Of a stretch of 64,000 nucleotides of DNA, positions 32,531 to 41,378 are shown piece by piece. The first letter of the stretch is position 1. Each line of letters begins with the position of its first letter. The notes beneath the pieces were generated by a model. That model saw only the letters and a list, made by a program, of their open reading frames with translations, made no database searches and was not told where the DNA came from. Source of the stretch: an uncultured Paracoccaceae bacterium (GTDB lineage Bacteria > Pseudomonadota > Alphaproteobacteria > Rhodobacterales > Rhodobacteraceae); NCBI GenBank assembly GCA_947503935.1, contig CANNFR010000011.1:62001-126000 (forward strand), in the 5' to 3' direction. The position numbers were made by a program, and so were the translations under genes.

Positions 32531-32815
32531 ATGGACGATTATACCCCCACCCGCCCGACTGCCGCCTGGAATATGTTCACCATTCTCAGCTTCATCGTGG
32601 CCGCCAGCATGATGGCCGGTGGGATCTACTTCCTCGAAGCCAGCTTTTCGGCCAAGGGCTTTTACGCGATGTCGGCCCTGATGCTGGTTCACACGACCGT
32701 CTCGATCACCAAGACGCTGCGTGACACCGAAGAGGCGCAGCGCCTCCACAACCGCCTCGACGAGGCGCGCACTGAAAAGCTGCTGATGGAAGTCAACGGC
32801 CCCAAAGCAGCCTGA
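32531..32815 (+). CDS. YiaA/YiaB-family inner membrane protein
   Basis: This 94-residue protein has two closely spaced membrane helices (about 15-35 and 42-60; NMFTILSFIVAASMMAGGIYF and GFYAMSALMLVHTTVSITKTLRD), the YiaAB domain, followed by a charged C-terminal helix. An AAGGAG ribosome site precedes the ATG, 34 bases after pspA. Proteins of this family are of unknown function but appear with PspA and stress genes in several groups. It is the last gene before a GC-rich terminator. Confidence 0.85.
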   Translation: MDDYTPTRPTAAWNMFTILSFIVAASMMAGGIYFLEASFSAKGFYAMSALMLVHTTVSITKTLRDTEEAQRLHNRLDEARTEKLLMEVNGPKAA

Positions 32816-32845
32816 TCTTCAACCCCCACGGGGATCAGGCCGCCA

Positions 32846-32891
32846 GGCCGGGCCGCGCCTTCGGGCAAGGCCCGGCCGTTTGGCTTTGTTT
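32846..32891 (+). terminator. Probable terminator of pspA-yiaAB
   Basis: A 9-bp GC stem (GGCCGGGCC 32846-32854 and GGCCCGGCC 32869-32877) with a 14-base loop is followed by GTTTGGCTTTGTTT. It lies 31 bases after the YiaAB stop. The tail is only moderately T-rich but the stem is strong. Confidence 0.7.
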
Positions 32892-32905
32892 GCCGTGCAG
32901 TCCGG

Positions 32906-33538
32906 TTACGTCGCGGGCCGCTTGAGGAACAGCCCGGCGATGCCAGAGGCGATCAGCAGGCTGCCGCCAATGCGATTGACCCAAAGCAGGACGGCGATCC
33001 GCCGCACGAAACGGCGCAAAGCATCCGTGCCAAGGGCGAAAGCCATCGCATTCAGTGTTGCAAGAACCGCAAACACGGCCACCAACACCGCCGCCTGGCC
33101 GGCATAGCTTGCGCCAGGGGCGATGAATTGCGGTATGAAGGCAGCCGAAAACGCGATGCTTTTCGGGTTGAGGAGGGTCACCAGAAATCCATCCCGCAGA
33201 CCACGGAGCGCCGAGGCGCCCTGCACCGGGGCATCAACCTGCGGTGGTGTCGGTTGGGCGCGCAGCAGCTTCACGCCAAGATAGACAAGGTAGAGGCCGC
33301 CGATCAGCTTGATGATCGTAAAGGCTGCGGCCGAGGCCAACAGGACCGCCCCGGCCCCGGCCAAAGCGGCTGCCGAGCCCGCAAGCGTCCCCGCCCCGAT
33401 CCCAAGCGCCAGAGGAACCGAGACGTGCCGCCCGTCCGAAAGGGACCGGGTGATTACCAGCGCGATCGTCGGGCCGGGTATCGCAAGGGCGACAAGGCTT
33501 GTGCCGATGAAGAAGACAAACGTGGCAAGGTCAGGCAT
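32906..33538 (-). CDS. LysE-family translocator
   Basis: This 210-residue membrane protein has about six helices and matches the LysE/RhtB group of amino-acid exporters. PGPTIALVITRSLSDGRHVSVPLALGIGAG near the start is the family signature, followed by LNPKSIAFSAAFIPQFI. Substrate is an amino acid or homoserine-lactone type solute, not determinable from sequence. It is convergent with the pspA unit and not obviously linked to it. Confidence 0.88.
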   Translation of the reverse strand: MPDLATFVFFIGTSLVALAIPGPTIALVITRSLSDGRHVSVPLALGIGAGTLAGSAAALAGAGAVLLASAAAFTIIKLIGGLYLVYLGVKLLRAQPTPPQVDAPVQGASALRGLRDGFLVTLLNPKSIAFSAAFIPQFIAPGASYAGQAAVLVAVFAVLATLNAMAFALGTDALRRFVRRIAVLLWVNRIGGSLLIASGIAGLFLKRPAT

Positions 33539-33646
33539 TGTGGCGTTTCACCTTTAACTTCACGTTTTGCGTCTTTGAAGCGCGGCCAAGAGGCCCCCCG
33601 AACCCCGTGCAGGAACGCCTTGGCAGGACCCGTCGGCGTCCGGCCT

Positions 33647-34396
33647 TCAGGCAACGATCGACGCGTTCAGAAGCTCTCTCGAATAGGGGTGCTGGGCATT
33701 GTTCTGGCGCAGGGTGTCTGCGGTCATGACCTCGACGATCTCACCTTCTTTCATCACGGCCAGACGGTCGCACATATGGCCGATCACGGCCAGATCGTGA
33801 GAGACCATGAGGTAGGTCAGGCCATGTTCGTCCCGCAGGTCGGTCAGCAGGTTCAGGATTTCGGCCTGCACGCTGACATCCAGCGCCGAGGTGGGTTCGT
33901 CAAGCAGCAGAATGTCGGGCTCGCCCGCCAGGGCGCGGGCGATGGCGACGCGCTGACGCTGACCACCGGACAGCTGGTGGGGGTAGCGGAACCGGAACTT
34001 GCCGCCGAGGCCCACGTCGTCGAGTAATTTCATCACGCGGGTGTCGATATCGGTCAGCCCGTGCAGGGTCAGTGTCTCGCTCAGCACCTGATCGACGGTG
34101 TGGCGCGGGTGGAGCGAGGCATAGGGGTCTTGAAACACCATCTGCACGGTCTTGTAGAAGGCGCGATTGCGCTTTCGGCCCGTCAGGGCCATGCCCTCAA
34201 CGATGATGCTGCCAGACCAGGCCGGGGCGAGGCCGGTGATGGCGCGCAGGATGGTGGATTTGCCCGAGCCGCTTTCACCGACAAGGCCGAAGCTTTCCCC
34301 TTCGGCGACGGCAAAGGACGCGCCTTTCACAGCATCGACACGGTCATACCCGTCGCCGAACCAGACATCGAGGGTATCGATCTGAAGGGCCGTCAT
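33647..34396 (-). CDS. ABC transporter ATP-binding protein (DppF/OppF type)
   Basis: This 249-residue ATPase powers the peptide-type importer encoded upstream. Walker A is GESGSGKST (38-46), the Q-loop is around VFQDPYASLHPRH, the signature LSGGQRQRVAIARAL, and Walker B LLLDEPTSALD. The C-terminus lacks the usual oligopeptide-binding zinc-like extension and ends soon after YSRELLNASIV. It overlaps the stop of the preceding ATPase gene as ATGA (34393-34396). Confidence 0.93.
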   Translation of the reverse strand: MTALQIDTLDVWFGDGYDRVDAVKGASFAVAEGESFGLVGESGSGKSTILRAITGLAPAWSGSIIVEGMALTGRKRNRAFYKTVQMVFQDPYASLHPRHTVDQVLSETLTLHGLTDIDTRVMKLLDDVGLGGKFRFRYPHQLSGGQRQRVAIARALAGEPDILLLDEPTSALDVSVQAEILNLLTDLRDEHGLTYLMVSHDLAVIGHMCDRLAVMKEGEIVEVMTADTLRQNNAQHPYSRELLNASIVA

Positions 34397-35247
34397 GCCT
34401 GCCCCCCGACACTGGGCGCGTCGGCCCAGCTTTCATCGCGGGCCAGCACGTCGAGGTATTTGCGGGGCTGGTCCAGCCGAGGCAGAGAGTTCAGCAGCCC
34501 GCGCGTATAGGGGTGCTGTGCCTCGTGTAATTTGCCCGCGTCGCAAACCTCGACGATCCGGCCGGCATACATGATCAGCACCCGGTCGCAGAATTCCGAG
34601 ACCAAGTTCAGATCATGGCTGATGAAGATCAGGCCCATGCCGCGTTCCTTGACCAGCCCGTCCATGATGTCGAGGACCTGGCGTTGGACCGAGACGTCCA
34701 GTGCCGAGGTCGGCTCATCCGCGATCAGGATCTTGGGGTCGGGGATCAGCATCATGGCGATCATGATGCGCTGGCCCATGCCGCCGGACACCTCGTGCGG
34801 ATAGGCGCGCATGACGCGCTCGGCATCGCGGATCGAGACGGCGTTGAGCATGTCGATCGACTTGGCGCGCGCTTGGGCCTTGGAGGTGTTGTTGTGCAGC
34901 AGGTAGGCCTCCATCAGCTGGTCACCGACGCGCATCACCGGGTTCAGCGAAAACTTGGGGTCCTGCATGATCATCGAGATCTGCTGGCCGCGAACGGCGC
35001 GCATCTCGCGCTCGGACAGGTCAAGAAGGTTGCGGCCCTCCAGCGCGATACGATCGGCCTCGACGATGCCCGGCTTGCGGATAAGGCGCAGGATGGCACG
35101 GCCGGTCATCGACTTGCCCGACCCGCTTTCCCCGACGATCCCGAGACGCTCCTTGCCCAATGTAAATGACACCCCGCGCACGGCATCGAAAACGCCCTGG
35201 CGGGTGGGGAACTTGACCCAGAGGTTTTCGACATCAAGGAGGGTCAT
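34393..35247 (-). CDS. ABC transporter ATP-binding protein (DppD/OppD type)
   Basis: This 284-residue second ATPase has Walker A GESGSGKS (39-46), Q-loop MIMQDPKFSLNP, signature VSGGMGQRIMIAMML and Walker B ILIADEPTSALD. The C-terminal oligopeptide-transporter extension (HPYTRGLLNSLPRLDQPRKYL) is present here, unlike in the DppF-type partner. It overlaps both neighbours by 4 bases and is the fourth gene of the five-gene operon. Confidence 0.94.
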   Translation of the reverse strand: MTLLDVENLWVKFPTRQGVFDAVRGVSFTLGKERLGIVGESGSGKSMTGRAILRLIRKPGIVEADRIALEGRNLLDLSEREMRAVRGQQISMIMQDPKFSLNPVMRVGDQLMEAYLLHNNTSKAQARAKSIDMLNAVSIRDAERVMRAYPHEVSGGMGQRIMIAMMLIPDPKILIADEPTSALDVSVQRQVLDIMDGLVKERGMGLIFISHDLNLVSEFCDRVLIMYAGRIVEVCDAGKLHEAQHPYTRGLLNSLPRLDQPRKYLDVLARDESWADAPSVGGQA

Positions 35248-36155
35248 CGGTTGTCATCCTTCGGGTCAAGCACATCGCGCAGACCGTCGCCCAGAAGGTT
35301 GAAGGCAAGGCTGACGGTGAAGATCGCGAGGCCCGGCATGGTGGCCACCCACCAATGGTCAAGGATGAAGCGGCGCCCTTCCGAGATCATCGCGCCCCAT
35401 TCAGGGCTGGGGGGCTGTGCGCCGAGGCCCAGAAAGCCAAGGCCCGCCGCGGCCAGGATAATGCCCGCCATATCCAGCGTGACCCGCACGATCAGCGACG
35501 AGATGCAGAGCGGCCAGATATGCTTGGTGATGATCCGCAAAGGGCCCGCGCCCTGCAGGCGAATGGCGCTGATATAGTCCGAGGACCGGATCGTCAGCGT
35601 TTCGGCCCGGGCGATCCGCGCATAAGGCGGCCAGGCGGTCAGCGAGATGGCCAGCACTGCGTTTTCGATCCCCGCGCCAAGGGCCGCAACGAAGGCCAGC
35701 GCAAGGACAAGGCGCGGGAAGGCCAGAAAGATATCAGTGATCCGCATCAGCACCACATCGACCCAGCCGCCGGCATAGCCCGCGACAGTGCCCACCAGAA
35801 GGCCAGCAACCGGTGCGATCAGGGCGACCAGGGCGACGATGTAAAGCGTGATCCGGCTACCGTAGATCAGACGTGAAAGGATATCGCGGCCCAGGCTGTC
35901 GGTGCCCAGCAGGTGCCCCTCGGTCCCCAGGGGTTGCAGCCGGTTCGAGAGGTCTTGGACAAAGGGATCGTACGGCGCCAGAAGCGGCGCCATCAGCGCC
36001 ATCAGGACAAGCGCGATCAGGATGCCGAGGCCGAACATGGCCATCGTATTGCCGCGCAGCGTCAGCCACCCCTGGTAGAGGCTTGCCAGACGGGCATGGC
36101 GGCGCGAGGTGGGCGCATCGGTCAGCAGCCATTGGCGCAGGGTAAGTTCGCTCAT
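35244..36155 (-). CDS. ABC transporter permease (DppC/OppC type)
   Basis: This 303-residue membrane subunit starts at ATG 36155, which overlaps the preceding permease stop (ATGA 36152-36155); a longer open frame upstream is out of frame with known homologues. The N-terminal OppC_N segment has one helix (MAMFGLGILIALVLMALMAPLLAPYDPF), and the C-terminal BPD_transp_1 domain has about five more. The EAA-type loop AIRLQGAGPLRIITKHIWP contacts the ATPases. It follows the DppB-type permease as in other peptide importers. Confidence 0.94.
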   Translation of the reverse strand: MSELTLRQWLLTDAPTSRRHARLASLYQGWLTLRGNTMAMFGLGILIALVLMALMAPLLAPYDPFVQDLSNRLQPLGTEGHLLGTDSLGRDILSRLIYGSRITLYIVALVALIAPVAGLLVGTVAGYAGGWVDVVLMRITDIFLAFPRLVLALAFVAALGAGIENAVLAISLTAWPPYARIARAETLTIRSSDYISAIRLQGAGPLRIITKHIWPLCISSLIVRVTLDMAGIILAAAGLGFLGLGAQPPSPEWGAMISEGRRFILDHWWVATMPGLAIFTVSLAFNLLGDGLRDVLDPKDDNR

Positions 36156-37210
36156 TTCGACCTCGGATCGAAGACCCGGTAAAGCAGGTCGGAGAAGATG
36201 TTGAGACAGATGAAGATCAGCCCGACGACCACCGTGCCGCCGAGGACCGCATTCATGTCGGCTGCCAGAAGGGCGGTGGTGATGTAGCTGCCGATGCCAG
36301 GCCACGAGAAGATGATCTCGGTCAGGACCGAGCCTTCAAGCAGGTTGGCGTAGCTCAGCGCGATCACCGTGATCAGCTGCACCCGGATATTCTTGAAGGC
36401 ATGGCCCCAGATCACCTGACGTTCGGACATGCCCTTGACGCGCGCGGTGGTGATGTATTCGGCGCTGAGCTGTTCCAGCATGAACGACCGCGTCATGCGG
36501 CTGATATAGGCCAGCGAGAAATACCCCAAAAGCGAGGCCGGCAGCACGATATGGCTGAACGCATTGCGGAAAACGGCCCATTCCCCGGCGATGGCGCTGT
36601 CGACCAGGATCATGCCAGTGCGGGTCGGCACGATGTCCTGAAAGAAGATGTCCAGGCGGCCAGGCCCCCCGACCCACCCCAGGATGCCGTAGAACACCAA
36701 AAGGCCCATCAGGCCCAGCCAGAAGATCGGCATGGAATAGCCCACGAGGGCCACAACCCGCGCAACCTGGTCAATCCACGAGCCGCGGCGGACGGCGGCG
36801 ATCACACCCAAGGGGACGCCCAGAACGACCCCGAAGATGACCCCCAGCGTGGCCAGCTCAAGCGTGGCGGGAAAGACCCGCGCGATGTCTTCCGAAACGG
36901 GGCGGGCATTCAGCAGTGATGTACCGAAATCGCCGCGCAGCACATCGCCGATGTAATAGAGAAACTGCACGATCAGCGGTTGGTCGAGGCCAAGTTGCTC
37001 GTAGACGGCATCGTAGGTCGATTGCGACGCGCGCTCGCCCACAATGGCCAGAACCGGGTCGATCGGCATGACCCGACCGATGATGAAGGTGACGAACAAC
37101 AGCCCCAGCATGGTAACCGCGATCGACCCCAGGGTCAGGACGGTGCCCCTGATCCAAGGGGCGAGAGGCGCGCGGCGGCGCCTCTCTTTCGTGGTGTCGG
37201 TGGCGGTCAT
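36152..37210 (-). CDS. ABC transporter permease (DppB/OppB type)
   Basis: This 352-residue permease has an N-terminal helix (about 25-47) and a BPD_transp_1 domain with about five more helices. The loop TARVKGMSERQVIWGHAFKNI is the coupling segment. Its start lies immediately next to the stop of the binding-protein gene (37210/37211), so all five genes are tightly packed in the order binding protein, B, C, D, F. Substrate is not settled. Confidence 0.94.
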   Translation of the reverse strand: MTATDTTKERRRRAPLAPWIRGTVLTLGSIAVTMLGLLFVTFIIGRVMPIDPVLAIVGERASQSTYDAVYEQLGLDQPLIVQFLYYIGDVLRGDFGTSLLNARPVSEDIARVFPATLELATLGVIFGVVLGVPLGVIAAVRRGSWIDQVARVVALVGYSMPIFWLGLMGLLVFYGILGWVGGPGRLDIFFQDIVPTRTGMILVDSAIAGEWAVFRNAFSHIVLPASLLGYFSLAYISRMTRSFMLEQLSAEYITTARVKGMSERQVIWGHAFKNIRVQLITVIALSYANLLEGSVLTEIIFSWPGIGSYITTALLAADMNAVLGGTVVVGLIFICLNIFSDLLYRVFDPRSK

Positions 37211-38800
37211 CTACTTGGTGACTTGCCAGTAGGACGCCGCGGTGATGGCCTGACCCGTCGAGAAATCAGTCACATTCTCGCGCATCGCCGATTGCTCGAC
37301 CTGCTGGAACATGATCACGAAGGGCGAGGTTTCGCGGAACTCGGCCTGGATATCGAGATACATCTGGGCGCGTGTGTCGCGGTCATTTTCGATGACGGCC
37401 GCATCGACCTTTTCGGTCAGCCCGCCCGTATCCCACGAATTCCGCCAAGCCAGCAGGCCGGTGGCGTTGGCCTCATCCGAATTGTCGGGGTTGTAGGCGA
37501 ACGTGCCCGCATTGGTCTGCGGATCGGGATAATCCGGCCCCCAGGCGCCGAGATAGACATCAAGATCGCGCGCCCGATACCGGTCGAGGATCTGCGAGGC
37601 GGTGCCCACGGTGATGTTCATCTCGATGCCAACCTGCGCCAACGCATTCTGCATGGTCTGGGCGATTTCGATGCGTTCCTGCGCCTCGCGGACGCCGACC
37701 TCGATCGACAGGTTCTCAACCCCTGCTTCGGCCAGCAATTCGCGGGCCCTTTCGATATTCAGGCTGAAGGGGTTTTCGTCCGAGGCACCCAGATAGGTTT
37801 GCGGCAGGAAGTTCTGATGGGTGACGTATTGACCATTCAGAAAGCTGTTCTGCATACCCTCATAGTCGATAAGGTACTTGAACGCCTGACGCACTTCAGG
37901 CTTCGACAATTCGGGATGCTGTTGGTTGAGCGAGATATACATCAGTCGCCCCTTCAGCTCATCCACGATCTTGATGCCATCGGCGGCGCTGGCGCCGGCC
38001 ACGTCCTCGGGGTTGAGGTTGCGGGCGATATCGATATCGCCGCGTTCCAGCAGCAGCCGCTGTGAGGCGCTTTCAACGACATGGCGCACGATCACCCGTT
38101 CCATCGCGGGCGCGCCGCGCCAGAAATCGGGGTTGGATGAGATCGTGACGCTTTCATTGGGCTTCCAGCTGTCCAGCTTGTAGGCGCCCGATCCGGCCGA
38201 GTTGGTCTTCAGCCAGTTATTGCCCATGTCGCCATCGACCTCATTGGCCATGGCAACCTCCTTGTCGACGATCCCGCCGATGGTGGCCGTCAGACAGTTC
38301 AGCACGAATGAGGTCGCATAGGGCTTGTCGGTGGTGATGGTCAGCGTGTTGCCATCCGCCACGATCATCTCGGTCACGTTTTCGGGGGTGAAGCCGAACT
38401 GCGTCAGGATGAAAGACGGTGTCTTGTTCAGGATCACCGCCCGTTGCAGCGACCAGGCGGCATCTTCCGCGCGCACCGGATTGCCCGAGTGGAAGGTCAG
38501 CCCCTCGCGGATCATGAAGGTGATGGTCCGGCCATCTTCGCTGACCTCCCAGCTTTCCGCGATTTCGGGCTGATAGCCTGCGTCGAGGTCCATCGGGTCG
38601 AAGTTGACCAGCTTCATATAGATGTTGCGGCTGACATCCGAGCCCGCGAATTCAAAGCTTTCGGCGGGGTCCAGCGTCTTGATGTCGTCGATCCGGTGGG
38701 CGATGACCAGCATGTTGGCCGGCGTCTCGGCGATGCCGGCGGTTGCGGTCAGGGCAAGCCCCAGGGCCGCACTGGCGAGCAATCGGTTAAAGGCGTTCAT
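37211..38800 (-). CDS. ABC transporter substrate-binding protein, family 5
   Basis: This 529-residue periplasmic protein starts at ATG 38800 after an AGAGAGGAACGAC ribosome site. A Sec signal (to about residue 24, ATAGIA-ETP) is followed by the SBP_bac_5 domain. The family block YMKLVNFDP, with IAESWEVSEDGRTITFMIREGLTFHSGNPV near residues 75-110, is present. It captures the solute for the four transporter genes downstream. Family 5 proteins bind di- or oligopeptides, nickel or glutathione; the pocket cannot be judged from sequence. The promoter should lie in the region beyond 38800. Confidence 0.93.
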   Translation of the reverse strand: MNAFNRLLASAALGLALTATAGIAETPANMLVIAHRIDDIKTLDPAESFEFAGSDVSRNIYMKLVNFDPMDLDAGYQPEIAESWEVSEDGRTITFMIREGLTFHSGNPVRAEDAAWSLQRAVILNKTPSFILTQFGFTPENVTEMIVADGNTLTITTDKPYATSFVLNCLTATIGGIVDKEVAMANEVDGDMGNNWLKTNSAGSGAYKLDSWKPNESVTISSNPDFWRGAPAMERVIVRHVVESASQRLLLERGDIDIARNLNPEDVAGASAADGIKIVDELKGRLMYISLNQQHPELSKPEVRQAFKYLIDYEGMQNSFLNGQYVTHQNFLPQTYLGASDENPFSLNIERARELLAEAGVENLSIEVGVREAQERIEIAQTMQNALAQVGIEMNITVGTASQILDRYRARDLDVYLGAWGPDYPDPQTNAGTFAYNPDNSDEANATGLLAWRNSWDTGGLTEKVDAAVIENDRDTRAQMYLDIQAEFRETSPFVIMFQQVEQSAMRENVTDFSTGQAITAASYWQVTK

Positions 38801-39621
38801 TGTCGTTCCTCTCTCTGTTGTGGAAGGTGGGGCCTTTGGGTGGCGAGACCTCTCGCACCGGCGGCCCGGCTTTGTGGCTTGGGTTTGCCGGCGCCAAAGA
38901 CGCCGCCTCCCAGCTCTCGTAATCTGTGGTTCCGGGTTCCGGAAGGTCTGCCACTGCCCAAGGCGACCCGGAAGAGCATGCCCCAAGGCGGAAGCCCCCG
39001 GGCGCCTGCATTTTCGCCCCTGACGACACTAATCATGCGCTGGCGACACCGGCTGCATGAAAAATGGACAATATTTGATCGATGGCCGTCGCTGACACAC
39101 AGTGTCTCCGGATGAAAGGTTAACGCTAGATCATATGACGACGTTAGGGAAGCCTAGAACTGCCCCCACCGCCTCAGACCTCTGGGCCTGGCCGCCGCAT
39201 GCATCCCCAACGGCTCGAGGGTTAGTCGACCAAAAAACCTCAGTGAGGCTCGAGTCTTCGGGATGCCCTAGAAATCACCCCGACATGCCGGGTGCTTAGT
39301 GTTGCTTTGTTGGAGAGACTGAGTGATCAGCCTCTGCCCTGCAATATGCGTTTTCAAACCTTTGGGACTGCGGCCGGCGAAAAGCATAAATTCGCTTTGT
39401 TCGCTCAAACATACGAAAAGTCAGTAAAGCAGACCTCTAGCTCCCCGTCTCGATCCACGCAGGTCTTTGAGGGCAAAGCTGGTATGGTGATCTACCGGCA
39501 GCATCAACTGCACTACGCTCACCCAAAGATTGTATATTGTAAGTAAAAAAGGAAATCAGAAAGAGCGCAGCAAGCGGAAATCCATGGGCCGAGTTAGAAG
39601 ATTGAGTTTAGGGAGAATCTG
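38801..39621. other. Gene-poor 0.8-kb region, AT-rich at its right end
   Basis: No convincing gene is found between the ABC operon start and the HEPN gene. The left third is GC-rich and should contain the promoter for the ABC operon. From about 39060 the base composition drops visibly towards AT, which continues through the HEPN gene to about 40590. An 84-codon open frame at 39292-39546 has no ribosome site and an unlikely composition. The region holds no tRNA, integrase or direct repeats that I can recognise, so no attachment sites can be named. It looks like the left part of an acquired segment. Confidence 0.6.
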
Positions 39622-40590
39622 ATGGGTCGCATGAGTGACTACATGATCGACAATGGCTTTGGAATGCAGCGATGGGTGTCAGAAGTCACGCTCGTTTGCC
39701 CAGTTTGTAACAGAGTAATTTCGAAAGAGTTGGATGTACCAGAGCCAGATTATTCAGCTGAAAAATCTCGGGACATGAAAGTTGATGATGAGCTCGAAAT
39801 TGAGTGCGATAGTTGCGGTAGCGTCTTCGACGCGTATGTTTGGGCTGGCCCTGCGCATTGCGATATCACGCTAAGAGAATATGAAAACGTGAACGTGTCT
39901 TGCTCACCTCCAGGGTATGATCGGCCTCCAGAGGACTGGGATGAATATTGGGGAACTCCGGAGCATCCAGTTGAGATTTTTGACGCTAACTATGATGAAC
40001 TTCGTAAGATAATCGATACCCAGGCCACCACGGATGGTGCCAGCTTGATGAACCGGATGATCTTTGCCCAGATCATCACATTCCTGGAGGCTTACTTTTG
40101 CGACAATCTCGTTACGGGACTTCTAAACCACAAGGAGTGCTTGCTCCGCTTCGCGGCTAAAGATGGGGCGATCCAAGGCGATCCAATTCCAGCGGTAGAA
40201 GTACTTAAAGATCCAGAGATTGTGGTCAAAAAGATTGTCCGAAGCCTCAAAGAAGGTCGCCTTTACCACAAATTCGGAAAGCAGACGGATCCGAAATCAC
40301 AATCCAAACCAAAGTTAGAGGGGGTGCCGTTGTGGTATCGGCATGCGTTTGATTTTTCTCTGACCCCTTCAGAGGACATTCTTGATGAATTGAGGGGTTA
40401 TGCGGTGCTGCGTCATGACTGCGTGCATCGCAACGGGGAAACAAAGGACGGCGAAGCACTCACTATGTTCAACAAGGATTACCTGCTAAAAGCGCTAAAC
40501 ACTGCAAAAGCGGTAGTCCAGCATATTGATGAGAATATGGAAGCACTTGATAAGACTGACGAAGCTGATCCTAAGATCAATTCAGCCTAA
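39622..40590 (+). CDS. Zinc-ribbon/HEPN-type protein in an AT-rich island
   Basis: This 322-residue protein has an N-terminal zinc ribbon (C26/C29 and C62/C65, CPVC and CDSC) and a C-terminal helical part of about 170 residues. There the motif R264-HDCV-H269, followed by RNG, has the R-x4-H pattern of HEPN ribonucleases and closely resembles the RiboL-PSP-type HEPN proteins, whose members act as RNA-cleaving toxins or defence effectors. The gene is AT-richer than all its neighbours and uses codons such as AGA, ATA and CTA that they avoid, suggesting recent transfer. It stands alone, with no antitoxin or partner gene. Start MGRMSD could be three codons later. Confidence 0.7.
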   Translation: MGRMSDYMIDNGFGMQRWVSEVTLVCPVCNRVISKELDVPEPDYSAEKSRDMKVDDELEIECDSCGSVFDAYVWAGPAHCDITLREYENVNVSCSPPGYDRPPEDWDEYWGTPEHPVEIFDANYDELRKIIDTQATTDGASLMNRMIFAQIITFLEAYFCDNLVTGLLNHKECLLRFAAKDGAIQGDPIPAVEVLKDPEIVVKKIVRSLKEGRLYHKFGKQTDPKSQSKPKLEGVPLWYRHAFDFSLTPSEDILDELRGYAVLRHDCVHRNGETKDGEALTMFNKDYLLKALNTAKAVVQHIDENMEALDKTDEADPKINSA

Positions 40591-40670
40591 CTGAACGGCT
40601 GCTTTGCGAAAGGGCGCCTTGGGCCGTTCGCATCATCCTCCGCACGGAAAGGCTTGATCACCCGCGCAGG

Positions 40671-41255
40671 CTATCGGCGGCGGTCTCGGCGGGAGCTCAT
40701 GGGTTGGAAGGCGACGCCGACATGGGCTTCGCAATAGGGTTTGCCGGGGACGGCGGAGAGGCCGCAGAACCAGAAATCCTCGGTTGCGGGGTCGCCGACG
40801 GGCCATTTGCAGGTCCGCTCGGTCAGCTCCATCAGGCTGATTTTCTTCGACGTCTTCTCAACCTCGCGGACGGTTGCCAACACTTCAGGGCTGATCTCGT
40901 TCGCCGAGGGTTGCGGCGGCAGGGGCTGGCCGGAGGCGACGAAGGGTTTGCGCACAACAGGGGCGGGCGCGGGGCGTTCGGCGGCGGGCTCGGCCTCGGT
41001 GCGCACGATCTGGGGTTTCGGGCGTGGCTCGGCCTTGGGCGCCGCGGCTTCGGGCTTGACCTTCGCCTCGGCCTTGGCGGCGGGCTTGGCGCTGGGCGCG
41101 GGCGCGCCGGCGCGGTTCGACAAGCCCAGGCGGTGGACCTTGCCGATCACCGCGTTGCGGGTGACCCCGCCCAGTTCCTTGGCGATCTGGCTGGCCGACT
41201 GGCCCTCGGACCACATTTTCTTCAAGAGCTCGACGCGCTCATCCGTCCAGGACAT
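40671..41255 (-). CDS. gcrA: GcrA cell-cycle regulator
   Basis: This 194-residue alphaproteobacterial cell-cycle factor starts at ATG 41255 (the frame opens 7 codons earlier). The N-terminus MSWTDERVELLKKMWSEGQSASQIAKELGGVTRNAVIGKVHRLGL is the DNA-binding domain, which recognises methylated GAnTC sites in promoters with sigma70. A low-complexity Ala/Pro/Lys-rich linker (about 50-125) leads to the C-terminal motif CKWPVGDP...FWFCGL...PYCEAH that contacts sigma. It supports a CcrM/GcrA circuit in this organism. It is convergent with the HEPN gene. Confidence 0.95.
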   Translation of the reverse strand: MSWTDERVELLKKMWSEGQSASQIAKELGGVTRNAVIGKVHRLGLSNRAGAPAPSAKPAAKAEAKVKPEAAAPKAEPRPKPQIVRTEAEPAAERPAPAPVVRKPFVASGQPLPPQPSANEISPEVLATVREVEKTSKKISLMELTERTCKWPVGDPATEDFWFCGLSAVPGKPYCEAHVGVAFQPMSSRRDRRR

Positions 41256-41378
41256 GGCCCTGACCTCCGCATGCAAAAGGCAAGACGCGGCCCGCCGGTT
41301 GCGTGCGCGTCTGCAGAAATTCCGTTGGCCTTATACTAAGCGCTCCTCAGGGGGTGTTACAAGCGGTGCTGGATGAGA

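Noticed and set aside
36980-38065. 361-codon open frame on the plus strand
   Set aside because: Antisense to the ABC binding protein and permease genes; no recognisable domain.
39440-39465. GATCCACGC-like piece resembling part of a CRISPR repeat
   Set aside because: Single copy, with no regularly spaced repeats around it. No CRISPR array is present in the window.
39292-39546. 84-codon open frame in the AT-rich gap
   Set aside because: No ribosome site, no hydrophobic or domain pattern, and located in non-coding-looking sequence.
40593-40629. GAACGGC/GCCGTTC inverted repeat after the HEPN gene
   Set aside because: Loop of 23 bases and no T-tract; too weak to call a terminator, and too short to be an attachment site.
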